A stretch of 6,766 nt of DNA from CAYWHE01 sp964458125 (GTDB lineage Bacteria > Bacteroidota > Bacteroidia > AKYH767-A > OLB10). The notes under the pieces are model-generated. The model was not told the DNA's origin. It did not search any database and saw nothing but the letters and a program-made list of their open reading frames with translations. The position numbers and the translations under genes are program-made. How positions within the stretch are numbered: the first letter of the stretch is position 1; each line of letters begins with the position of its first letter. The stretch covers positions 1 to 6,766 of the forward strand of contig CAYWHE010000220.1 in NCBI GenBank assembly GCA_964458125.1. Reading direction: 5' to 3'. Positions 1-6,362 of the stretch are shown here, in pieces.

Positions 1-91
1 AACAAACCCCTGATCATGGAACCTGATTCAGAGGTCTGTTCGCAGAAATTAATGGCGGGTCCCGGGCCCGGTAAGAATTCTCCGGTTTACC
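1..91. other. Short 3' flank of the large surface-protein gene
   Basis: This stretch lies downstream of the stop codon of the 1212-residue protein. It contains a perfect 10-bp palindrome, CCGGGCCCGG, at 62-71, and an AGAATTCT palindrome at 74-81 flanked by CCGG on both sides. These could fold in RNA, but no T-run follows on the minus strand, so it is not a convincing intrinsic terminator. A minus-strand ATG at 17-15 preceded by AGG opens a frame reading M-I-R-G-L into the window edge. It could be the start of the next gene, but five codons are too few to judge. Confidence 0.4.
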
Positions 92-3000
92 TTATTGCCT
101 GCTGAAGGCAGATGACCAGGAAGCGGAACGACCCTGAATCAAGATGTAGTACCTGCCGGTAGCCAGGAAACCACAATTCAACCAAAGGCCATCCGCTCCA
201 TCAGCCATCACCTGGTGATTCGACTGAATTACTCTTGCCATTCCATCGTAAATATAAACATCAACAGGTCCATTTTCATTTTCATTCAGTTTAATGTTCA
301 GTTTGTTTCCGTAAAAATTCGTATGAATCTGTCTGACGTTAACGGAAGTAAAATTCACAGACTTCAGGCCCAGGTATTCCGTCCTTCCATCCAGATCGGT
401 TTGCTTCAGGCGGTAATAGTTAACCCCGCTCAGCGGTGCAGCATCCTGTATCTGGTACTTGACTGGCTTGCCTGAATTGCCGGAACCTTTGACTATCGCA
501 ATGGTCTGGAAATTCATGGATGCTGTGGCGCGTTCGATTGTGAAGTAGTCATTGTTGGTTTCCGTTGCCGTTGACCATGAAATCTGCGAAGAATTACCGT
601 TAACCTGCTTGACATCATAAACAAGGAGTTCCACCGGAAGTGTAAAACCCGAGTGGACATAAAACCCGGAAAAACTATTGATAGCGGTACGGTTCATCGT
701 ATAGGAAGGATGTGGATTAGCCGTGGCCGGACCGGTTATACCCGGAATATCCCAGGTCGACAAACCTGCATCATACAGGCTGATTCCTGCGCCTGCCCGG
801 TTGAACCCGGTTTGCTCAGCCGTTGTATCCCACTGAAGTTTCAGGTCCACATTCGAACCGCCTGCTGATGATTCACCAATCAGCCAGGTCCTGTCAACAG
901 CGCCCATGACAACCGGGGCACCCGAAACCATATTCTGGTAAACACCCTGGAATACCCGGGCCTGGAAATTATCGGCAATTCCGGCATTTGCAAAATTCAG
1001 CACCGGTGAGTAACTGTTCGTACTGACACCGATCGGGAAATCACGTGTACCGGTCAGGTTATTGATTTGCAGAACTCCACCTGAAGCGGCCGTCCCGTTC
1101 GTAACCACGAACCTGCTGCTGCTGAATCCTGTGATGGCGTTGCCGCTGGTGATCACCAGGTTGTTGTCGTTCAGAATAAGCCTGCCTGAGGTAAACTGCA
1201 TCGTACCGTTCACCTGAATGTCACCGCCGTAATTCAGGGATACGTCTCCTGAAGTATTGGCTATAACCAGGTTGTTGAAATCCAGACCTGAAGCCGTACC
1301 CGCAATCTGCTGCGCGGCGGCTCCATTAAAGGTGACATTGTTGGTTCCGGAAATAAACGATCCATCATTGGTGAAGTCACCTCCGATCTGGAGGTTGAAA
1401 CTGTTGGCTGATAAGGTGGCCCCGCTTCCGATGCTGATGGCATTGCTCACGGTCAGGCTGTTGGTCATCAGGGCTGTCGGGCTACCTGCAGACTGAACCG
1501 ATAAATTGGCAACCGGCCGGTCGGTATTGATCTGGATGGTTTGAAGAGCGGGGGTGGAAGCATCGCCGATCTGGAGGGTACCATTGGTAAAGGAATAGGT
1601 TCCCACATTATTGTTTATATAGCCAAGACCTGCAGCACTGGCTTTACGGATGATGATGGTTCCGCCGTTCATGGTAAAGGAAGATCCCGCACCGTCCATC
1701 GTGAACGGTGCCGCGCTGGCAGAAGTTGTTCCGCTGGTGTTGAGCAGCAGGCTGCCGCCGGAAATGCTCAGTGTTGTATTGGACGCAGCGCTGAATCGGT
1801 CGAGGGCTCCCGAAACCGAAATGCTTCCGTTGGTCAGCGTTATCATGCCTCCATCTGATACCAATGCCTCATCCGTTATATCACCGATCTTCATTTGCCC
1901 GGCCGTACATTTTAAGGCGCCTTGCAGACGCACACCCGACAATACATTCATCACGGAGTTCGGACTGTTCATCCAAAGCATGCTGGAGGAATTGATGGTT
2001 ACCGGTGAGGAAAATAAATCAAGGGAAATGGCAGCGGAAGCAACAGAGAATTTAAATGTACCCGCATTCAGGGTAAGGAAATTAGAAGGTGCGGAAAAAG
2101 CCGAAGCTCTTACTTCCAGCACATTGGCGGTAGAACTGCCCATCTGCATGGTCATCAGGTTGAAATTGGTCAATCCTCCCGTTCCACTGATGGTCTGGTC
2201 ACCGTTCTTATTAAAGATGACATTGCAAAGGCTTGTTGCCACGGGGCGCATGTTGATAGTTCCGTTGTTGGCTATATGCCCGGAAGCGATCATCGTATGA
2301 GTGGATGCAAAACTCTGGTTGGCTTTCAGGACTGCGCCGGATTTCACGCGGATATCGCCATTTACTGTAAACGTAACGGATGAGGTGCTGCTGCCGATAA
2401 ACAATTTTCCGCTGCTGCCTCCGCCTACCGTGAGGTTATTGCAGGTATAAGATCCATCCAGCGTCACCGTATGTCCATCGGCAATGATGACATTATCCGT
2501 TGACAGTGGAACATATCCGGCATCCCAGGTTGACGGGTTACTCCAGTTGCCCGTGGTAACCGAAGTTACCGTACCGGTGCCGGAAGTAGCTTGTGAACCT
2601 GTACAGGCAAAGCTCATGCATCCTTCCGTTACGGCATATACCTTCCACCAATAGGTGGTTCCGGCATTCAATCCGGTGGCTGTATACATAATGGTTCCGG
2701 CAGCAGTCTGGGTAACATACGAATATGTTGTACCGTCAGTGGACTGGTAAACAACGTATCCCAGTTCATTCGTTGCCCAATCGGTCCAGTTCAGGGTCAT
2801 GGATGAAGTAGTGACAGCCGAGAAGGTGAGAGACGAGGAAGGGTTTGCCGGAACCGGAGGCGTAAAGGTCAGCCTGCTGTTGGAGGTGGGCGTGGAATAA
2901 TGAAGACCCGGATTCGCATTTCCGAATGAAGCGGAGTTGTCGGCCTGCTGGGTCAATAATTCGGCCGCAGACGGAGGGTTGGTTACAATGATACCGTTCA

Positions 3001-3730
3001 TGCCGCAGGAGTACCCGATTGGCACAACAGCTGCCGTGGACATTGTACCGTAGTTAAATTTGATGACGCCGGAAAATTCGCTCAACTTGACCTGGAAGTT
3101 GTAATTCGAACCCGATCCGGTTTTGTCATCCATACCTACATATTCAGCTGTAAACACCCTGTTGGGGGCTGTACCTGTTGTTTTATAACGTATGCTGTTC
3201 GCCAGGTTGCTTCCTCCGTTGCAAATCAGGTCCCCATACATGGGAGCCAGGGCCTGATAGGTTCCGTCAAAGGAATTCGGGGCAACACCGTTTCCGCAAG
3301 GGCTATTATATAAGGCATTGCCGTCTTCGCGGTAGGAAATGTTACCGCTGCAGGTGGCATACCCCGGGGGCTGGGCAGCGGGATCGCCAACCGGCCAGTT
3401 CCCGTCATAGGTGCTGGTGGAGAAATCAATGAATCCATTCGTGCTGATGTTCACCGTGGTGAAACGGGTACCCAGGTACCAGAAATCGAACCCGATCGGA
3501 ACAGGGAAACTCCTGTTGTCGTCGGTGAGATTGGCCACAACCCCGCGCCAGGAGGCAACGGAACTGCCCGTTGCGGCGATAGAGGAGTAGGTGACTCCCG
3601 TCGTACGCTGAACCGTATACGAAGAGCAGGTCTGAGCAACCGACGGCAGCTTCTGAAGACCCAGGAAAGCGGTCAGCATCAGACTGAAAACGGCTGTTCC
3701 TGTTTGGATGTTGAATACAAATTTTTTCAT
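92..3730 (-). CDS. Large secreted beta-solenoid surface protein with FN3 domain and T9SS-like C-terminus
   Basis: A 1212-residue exported protein, probably displayed on or released from the cell surface; its ligand is unknown. Residues 1-32 form a signal peptide (K2, K3, hydrophobic core about 13-27, likely cut after SVA at 30-32). Residues 35-290 are a beta-rich domain with five cysteines that I cannot name. Residues about 296-384 are a fibronectin type III domain (TLNWTDWATNELGYVVY, then LNAGTTYWWKVYAV). Residues 394-426 (GNWSNPSTWDAGYVP) resemble the G8-like entry module of Bacteroidota surface proteins. About 430-890 is a Ser/Thr/Asn/Gly-rich beta-solenoid containing the repeated GDFTNDGSF / VTFNG / QQIAGT pattern. 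Residues 1031-1127 are the LPVELL...WSTATETNNDYFTIE...YYRLKQTDLDG module that commonly precedes T9SS sorting domains. Residues 1131-1212 look like a type A sorting domain, but the usual PNP turn reads TNF; the end, AFSRQ, resembles the usual F-x-K-Q ending. The ATG start is supported by the signal peptide directly behind it; the upstream leader is A-rich with no clear Shine-Dalgarno. The frame is intact. Surface location is inferred from family knowledge. Confidence 0.93.
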   Translation of the reverse strand: MKKFVFNIQTGTAVFSLMLTAFLGLQKLPSVAQTCSSYTVQRTTGVTYSSIAATGSSVASWRGVVANLTDDNRSFPVPIGFDFWYLGTRFTTVNISTNGFIDFSTSTYDGNWPVGDPAAQPPGYATCSGNISYREDGNALYNSPCGNGVAPNSFDGTYQALAPMYGDLICNGGSNLANSIRYKTTGTAPNRVFTAEYVGMDDKTGSGSNYNFQVKLSEFSGVIKFNYGTMSTAAVVPIGYSCGMNGIIVTNPPSAAELLTQQADNSASFGNANPGLHYSTPTSNSRLTFTPPVPANPSSSLTFSAVTTSSMTLNWTDWATNELGYVVYQSTDGTTYSYVTQTAAGTIMYTATGLNAGTTYWWKVYAVTEGCMSFACTGSQATSGTGTVTSVTTGNWSNPSTWDAGYVPLSTDNVIIADGHTVTLDGSYTCNNLTVGGGSSGKLFIGSSTSSVTFTVNGDIRVKSGAVLKANQSFASTHTMIASGHIANNGTINMRPVATSLCNVIFNKNGDQTISGTGGLTNFNLMTMQMGSSTANVLEVRASAFSAPSNFLTLNAGTFKFSVASAAISLDLFSSPVTINSSSMLWMNSPNSVMNVLSGVRLQGALKCTAGQMKIGDITDEALVSDGGMITLTNGSISVSGALDRFSAASNTTLSISGGSLLLNTSGTTSASAAPFTMDGAGSSFTMNGGTIIIRKASAAGLGYINNNVGTYSFTNGTLQIGDASTPALQTIQINTDRPVANLSVQSAGSPTALMTNSLTVSNAISIGSGATLSANSFNLQIGGDFTNDGSFISGTNNVTFNGAAAQQIAGTASGLDFNNLVIANTSGDVSLNYGGDIQVNGTMQFTSGRLILNDNNLVITSGNAITGFSSSRFVVTNGTAASGGVLQINNLTGTRDFPIGVSTNSYSPVLNFANAGIADNFQARVFQGVYQNMVSGAPVVMGAVDRTWLIGESSAGGSNVDLKLQWDTTAEQTGFNRAGAGISLYDAGLSTWDIPGITGPATANPHPSYTMNRTAINSFSGFYVHSGFTLPVELLVYDVKQVNGNSSQISWSTATETNNDYFTIERATASMNFQTIAIVKGSGNSGKPVKYQIQDAAPLSGVNYYRLKQTDLDGRTEYLGLKSVNFTSVNVRQIHTNFYGNKLNIKLNENENGPVDVYIYDGMARVIQSNHQVMADGADGLWLNCGFLATGRYYILIQGRSASWSSAFSRQ

Positions 3731-3821
3731 TTTTTACCGGATTTAATAATTGTTTATATTTGAATTTAGAATTTGATAAATATAAATATGGAATCGTACA
3801 CTTCTTTTTGGGGGCTTCATT

Positions 3822-3917
3822 TCATGACGGCGGTTGTCCACCTCTAAAAACCATACCATGGGCAAACAGGCCCGGTTTTGAAAATGCATGAAATACGGTC
3901 TGAAACCACAGTTTCAT
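3822..3917 (-). CDS. Doubtful 31-residue small ORF or leader peptide
   Basis: An ATG at 3917-3915 opens 31 codons (beginning MKLWFQTVFHAF, ending GGQPPS) and stops with TGA at 3824-3822, 91 bases before the surface-protein start. An AAGG lies 8 nt upstream of the ATG, a better ribosome-binding match than most genes here have. The product matches no family I recognise and has no clear membrane segment. A 31-codon frame can easily arise by chance, so this is only a candidate. It would deserve belief if the peptide were conserved with synonymous substitutions. Confidence 0.15.
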   Translation of the reverse strand: MKLWFQTVFHAFSKPGLFAHGMVFRGGQPPS

Positions 3918-3918
3918 G
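3887..3918 (-). repeat. Nested inverted repeats with two alternative pairings
   Basis: CATGAAA at 3887-3893 is perfectly complementary to TTTCATG at 3912-3918, a 7-bp stem with an 18-nt loop. Inside it, TGAAAC at 3901-3906 pairs perfectly with GTTTCA at 3911-3916, a 6-bp stem with a 4-nt loop. The two stems share the arm at 3912-3916 and so exclude each other. In minus-strand RNA both would involve the ATG of the small ORF at 3917. No T-run follows, so this is not a terminator. It could be a binding site, an RNA switch, or chance. Confidence 0.4.
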
Positions 3919-3962
3919 ATTCCGGCCTTAAGAAACCGCTCCACGTTCCGTTTGGTTACGCT

Positions 3963-3983
3963 TGTAAGAAAAATCAAAACCCG
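3963..3983. repeat. Imperfect direct repeat, copy A
   Basis: This copy begins TGTAAGAAAAATC and ends AAACCCG. It matches copy B at 4081-4101 at 18 of 21 positions, including the first 11 bases perfectly, with starts 118 bp apart. A shorter relative, AAGAAAAATCAA, occurs at 4162-4173. On the minus strand these are T-rich tracts ending in TTTTTCTTACA. Confidence 0.5.
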
Positions 3984-4007
3984 ATACAAATAGGACGGCA
4001 GTTAATT

Positions 4008-4030
4008 AAAAAATCAGGCGGAATGTCCGC
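4008..4030 (-). terminator. Possible second intrinsic terminator
   Basis: Read on the minus strand, GCGGA-CAT-TCCGC (4030-4018) forms a perfect 5-bp, 3-nt-loop hairpin. It is followed by CCTGA-like spacing and then six Ts at 4013-4008. The spacing between stem and T-run is longer than ideal and the stem is short. It lies about 190 bp past the regulator stop and could act as a back-up terminator. Confidence 0.25.
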
Positions 4031-4080
4031 TATTTAAATGGTTTCCTTCCATTCAGCAAAAAAACAAGGTGTTTGTGCCA

Positions 4081-4101
4081 TGTAAGAAAAACCGGAACCC
4101 G
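4081..4101. repeat. Imperfect direct repeat, copy B
   Basis: This copy begins TGTAAGAAAAACC and ends GAACCCG, and is the partner of copy A at 3963-3983. The right part overlaps the ACCGG/CCGGT hairpin called as a possible terminator, and the A-run is that hairpin's T-tail on the minus strand. Copy A has the T-tail equivalent but not the complementary stem. Confidence 0.5.
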
Positions 4102-4105
4102 GTCC
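4084..4105 (-). terminator. Possible intrinsic terminator of the LytS-LytTR operon
   Basis: On the minus strand, ACCGG-GTT-CCGGT gives a perfect 5-bp stem with a 3-nt loop, extendable by two G-T wobble pairs (GG before, TT after). It runs directly into TTTTCTT. It sits about 115 bp after the regulator's TGA, a sensible place to end the operon transcript. The stem is short, so the call is moderate. Confidence 0.4.
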
Positions 4106-4220
4106 GCCAGGTAAACTATTTCATCAAAAAACCAATGCCTGGACAGGGCAAGGGGCGATGAAAGAAAAATCAATCATTCAGTAATAAAACCATCCATCCG
4201 GTCCGCGGTTCAATCCAAAA

Positions 4221-4964
4221 TCAGAATCCAAGTTCTGCTTTTAACCTGGAATAACCCGACCGGCTGAGCGGTAACCGCTTCCCGTTTTTCATCAGGACCA
4301 CATAGTTTCCCTTATCAAAAGGCTCAATTTTTTCAATCCGTTGCAGGTTGACGATATAGGAACGATGAATCCGGAGGAAACGGCCGGGGGGAAGTACCTG
4401 TTCAAAACGGGCCATGGTTTGTTTCTTCAGGAAACAATCATTGCCTGTATATATCTTGACGTAATCATCATAAGCTTCCAGGTAATCAATATGGTCGCCC
4501 GGAATTATTCGTATATGTGAACCGTAACGAACCACCACCCTGTCCTGCGGTACCAGGCCGGATGGCAGGTCTTTTAGCAGCCCGGTAACAGCAGCATGTT
4601 TAACGGCATCCTCCCCCCCGCTCCTCCATTTCAGGATCGCCCTGTCAAAACGTTCCTGACTGAAGGGCTTGAGCAGGTAATCCACGGCATGGGTTTCAAA
4701 TGCCTTCAGGGCATATTCGTCAAAAGCAGTAGTAAAAATCACCGGAGGAACCTGGTCGAGCAGTTCAAGCATCTCGAAGCCGCTGATTCGGGGCATCTGT
4801 ATGTCCAGGAATACCAGGTCGGGTTTGTGTTTCAGGATGGCTTTCACACCTTCAAAACCATCCCCGCATTCTTCCGCCACCATGATGCCGGGATGCAGCT
4901 GAAGGTATTCCCGGACCAGGTTCCGGGCCAGTGGTTCATCATCGATAATAACCGCTTTCATCAT
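4221..4964 (-). CDS. LytTR-family DNA-binding response regulator
   Basis: A 247-residue LytR/AlgR-type response regulator, the partner of the histidine kinase just upstream. Residues 3-115 are a receiver domain: acidic D8, D9, E10; phosphoacceptor D54 in LVFLDIQMP; T79 in IFTTAFDEYALKAFE; K99 in YLLKPF. All key residues are present. After a linker (about 113-142), residues about 143-245 form a LytTR DNA-binding domain, with the hallmark FLRIHRSYIVN and a C-terminal LPLSRSGYSRLK. The length is typical of the family. The ATG at 4964-4962 overlaps the kinase TGA by 4 nt (ATGA), and no Shine-Dalgarno is visible, so translational coupling is likely; a second in-frame ATG follows at codon 2. The linker codons contain a run of seven Gs (4619-4613 on the minus strand). 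Target genes are unknown; family members control envelope, adhesion or metabolism genes. Confidence 0.96.
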   Translation of the reverse strand: MMKAVIIDDEPLARNLVREYLQLHPGIMVAEECGDGFEGVKAILKHKPDLVFLDIQMPRISGFEMLELLDQVPPVIFTTAFDEYALKAFETHAVDYLLKPFSQERFDRAILKWRSGGEDAVKHAAVTGLLKDLPSGLVPQDRVVVRYGSHIRIIPGDHIDYLEAYDDYVKIYTGNDCFLKKQTMARFEQVLPPGRFLRIHRSYIVNLQRIEKIEPFDKGNYVVLMKNGKRLPLSRSGYSRLKAELGF

Positions 4965-5998
4965 GTCGTCTGTGGAATCAGTAAGGTTGTCGTATACAGG
5001 TTTCCGTCATGACCCGTGGTGACCAGGTCCCGCCGGGCAAACAGCAGGTAAAGTCTTCTTCTCACCGACTCCAGTCCGAAACCCGTTCCTGGCGGCGCTA
5101 TGTTCATGGCCGGATCAAAGGGATTCTGAACGGAAATTTCCAGCATCCCATTCCTTTTTTGCACCATTATCCGGATGGTCACCTCGCCTGTATGCCCATA
5201 TAAGCCGAATTTGATGGCATTCTCCAGAACCGGCTGCAGGAGAAGGGAAGGCATCATGCATCCGCGACCTTCCTGGTCTGTCTCGGTGACGGTTTGAAGC
5301 CGGTGACCGAAACGGATCTTCTCAATATCCAGGTAAAGTTGCAGGTGGGCCAGTTCATCCTTCACCGGCACCAGTTGCTGCCCGTCCTTTTTCATGGTAC
5401 CCCGTAAAAAATCACCAAGCTGCTGGATCATCCTCCGGGCTTCAGCCGGCTGTGATAGCGCCAGGGAACTGATGGAGTTCAGGCTGTTAAACAGAAAATG
5501 CGGTTGCAGTTGTTGCCGAAGTTTAGATAATTCAGCTTCCCTCCATAAGACTTCCGCCTCTGTTTTACGTTTTTTATTTTCCTCCTGTTCCTGCATGGCG
5601 TGGCGCATCCCGCTGAACACTTCCACGATGGTAATAATAAGGAATGAAAAAATAAACCGCAGGGGCAACGATTGCTGTAAAAAATTATAATACTGCCCGT
5701 CCGTAACCTCCAACCGCCTCATAATCCCAAAACCGGCCGCCAGGCTGAGAGCCGACAACACCAGGATGTATACCAGGCGGTAGGCATAATTGCCCGTGCC
5801 AGGCGCATAAAAACGGTAGTTATTCAGGATGATGAAACCGGCCAGGGCCAACAGGAGGTTGCTGACAATGGCATCGGTGACCGCCGTCTTCCAGGTAATA
5901 CCAAACCGATGCAGGAGAAAGGACTGAATAACCATCCAACCTGTCCACCAGAAAAAGGAAGACAGTATTTCCCGGCGGTAAAGAAATATCCTGTTCAC
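4961..5998 (-). CDS. LytS/YehU-type membrane sensor histidine kinase
   Basis: A 345-residue sensor kinase of the His_kinase (PF06580) type that would autophosphorylate and pass phosphate to D54 of the LytTR regulator. Four hydrophobic segments lie at about 11-29, 43-59, 73-92 and 112-130, with no large extracellular domain, so it probably senses within or through the membrane. Residues 131-165 form a charged coiled coil leading to the H-box LRQQLQPHFLFNSLNSISS with H167. The N-box is LLLQPVLENAIKFGLYG, with E259 and N260; Phe replaces the His usual in NAIKHG. The glycine-rich ATP lid is GTGFGLESVRRRL at 304-316. The catalytic parts look complete. The start is GTG at 5998: an upstream in-frame stop at 6013-6011 leaves no other choice before ATG codon 22, which would cut into the first membrane segment. 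An out-of-frame ATG overlapping this GTG is followed at once by TGA. It lies 27 nt after the DUF4288 gene and overlaps the regulator by 4 nt. Confidence 0.95.
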   Translation of the reverse strand: MNRIFLYRREILSSFFWWTGWMVIQSFLLHRFGITWKTAVTDAIVSNLLLALAGFIILNNYRFYAPGTGNYAYRLVYILVLSALSLAAGFGIMRRLEVTDGQYYNFLQQSLPLRFIFSFLIITIVEVFSGMRHAMQEQEENKKRKTEAEVLWREAELSKLRQQLQPHFLFNSLNSISSLALSQPAEARRMIQQLGDFLRGTMKKDGQQLVPVKDELAHLQLYLDIEKIRFGHRLQTVTETDQEGRGCMMPSLLLQPVLENAIKFGLYGHTGEVTIRIMVQKRNGMLEISVQNPFDPAMNIAPPGTGFGLESVRRRLYLLFARRDLVTTGHDGNLYTTTLLIPQTT

Positions 5999-6025
5999 AT
6001 GAATACGTTTTCAGACAGACGCCTT

Positions 6026-6349
6026 TTACGGATGCATCCCCGTAAAGGCTCCATTCCCGCGTATAAAAGTAAGGTATTCTTCCGGATCGGCGGTTTCCAT
6101 GGTAAAGGAATAGCGGTTCATTCCATTACCGGGAGTAACCAGCCTAACCAGGTCGGGTACTCCGGTAAACAGAAGGCGTTCTATCCATACTTCATCCTTT
6201 TCTGCCTGCGCACCCTGTTGACGGACCTTTTTAAAAGCATGCACAGCATTTTCCGCCTCCAACAAACGAAGCTGTAAATCAAGCCGCTGAATGAATTCCC
6301 CGAATGCGCCTTTCAGTTGAAACACCAGCCGGAGTAGATACCAGTTCAT
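6026..6349 (-). CDS. DUF4288 domain-containing protein
   Basis: A 107-residue protein of the DUF4288 family (PF14119), whose function is not known. Recognisable family features are the start MNWYLLRLVFQL, the central LDLQLRLLEAENAVHAFKKV, the FTGVPDL segment at about 61-67, and the closing ADPEEYLTFIRG. There is no signal peptide or membrane segment, so it should be cytoplasmic. The ATG at 6349 was chosen because MNWYL is where family members begin; extending to a TTG at 6391 would add 14 residues and overlap the upstream gene. It starts 13 nt after the LiaF-like stop and ends 27 nt before the kinase start, so it is co-transcribed with an envelope-sensing system. That placement suggests an accessory role, but nothing in the sequence shows which. 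The family call is from pattern recognition. Confidence 0.8.
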   Translation of the reverse strand: MNWYLLRLVFQLKGAFGEFIQRLDLQLRLLEAENAVHAFKKVRQQGAQAEKDEVWIERLLFTGVPDLVRLVTPGNGMNRYSFTMETADPEEYLTFIRGNGAFTGMHP

Positions 6350-6362
6350 AGGTTCGGGCAGT

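Larger units (their letters stand above)
3731..4220. other. 490-bp gene-poor intergenic gap
   Basis: This gap separates the regulator stop from the surface-protein start, both on the minus strand. It holds two minus-strand hairpins with T-runs, an imperfect direct repeat, an inverted-repeat cluster, and a weak 31-codon ORF, each listed separately. The last 60 bases before the surface-protein ATG are strongly A+T-rich, as expected for a Bacteroidota promoter and leader. The best minus-strand match to the Bacteroidota -7 element TAnnTTTG is TATATTTA at 3784-3777, one mismatch, but no TTTG-type -33 element stands at the right distance. I therefore do not call a promoter. No substantial coding frame was found on the minus strand. 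Confidence 0.6.

Noticed and set aside
1..105. Plus-strand open frame entering from the left edge and ending at the TGA at 103-105
   Set aside because: The roughly 34 residues resemble nothing known and overlap the supported 3' end of the surface-protein gene. A convergent gene tail cannot be excluded but is unsupported.
1650..2300. A 216-residue open frame on the plus strand
   Set aside because: It lies wholly antisense to the solenoid of the well-supported surface protein. Its translation shows no recognisable domain and is explained by the low stop density opposite Ser/Thr/Asn/Gly-rich coding sequence.
3860..3873. GGGC-AAACAG-GCCC hairpin
   Set aside because: The 4-bp stem is short, and on the minus strand the nearest T-run is about 10 nt away; there is no plus-strand gene for it to terminate.
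3947..3955. TCCGTTTGG, matching the degenerate 9-bp LytTR (AgrA-type) half-site, with weaker matches at 3908 and 3998
   Set aside because: The pattern is degenerate enough that about one match in 490 bp on two strands is expected by chance. No second copy stands at the roughly 21-bp repeat spacing such regulators need.
4596..5012. A 138-residue open frame on the plus strand
   Set aside because: It is antisense to the receiver domain of the regulator, whose conserved residues are all intact. No family resemblance was seen.
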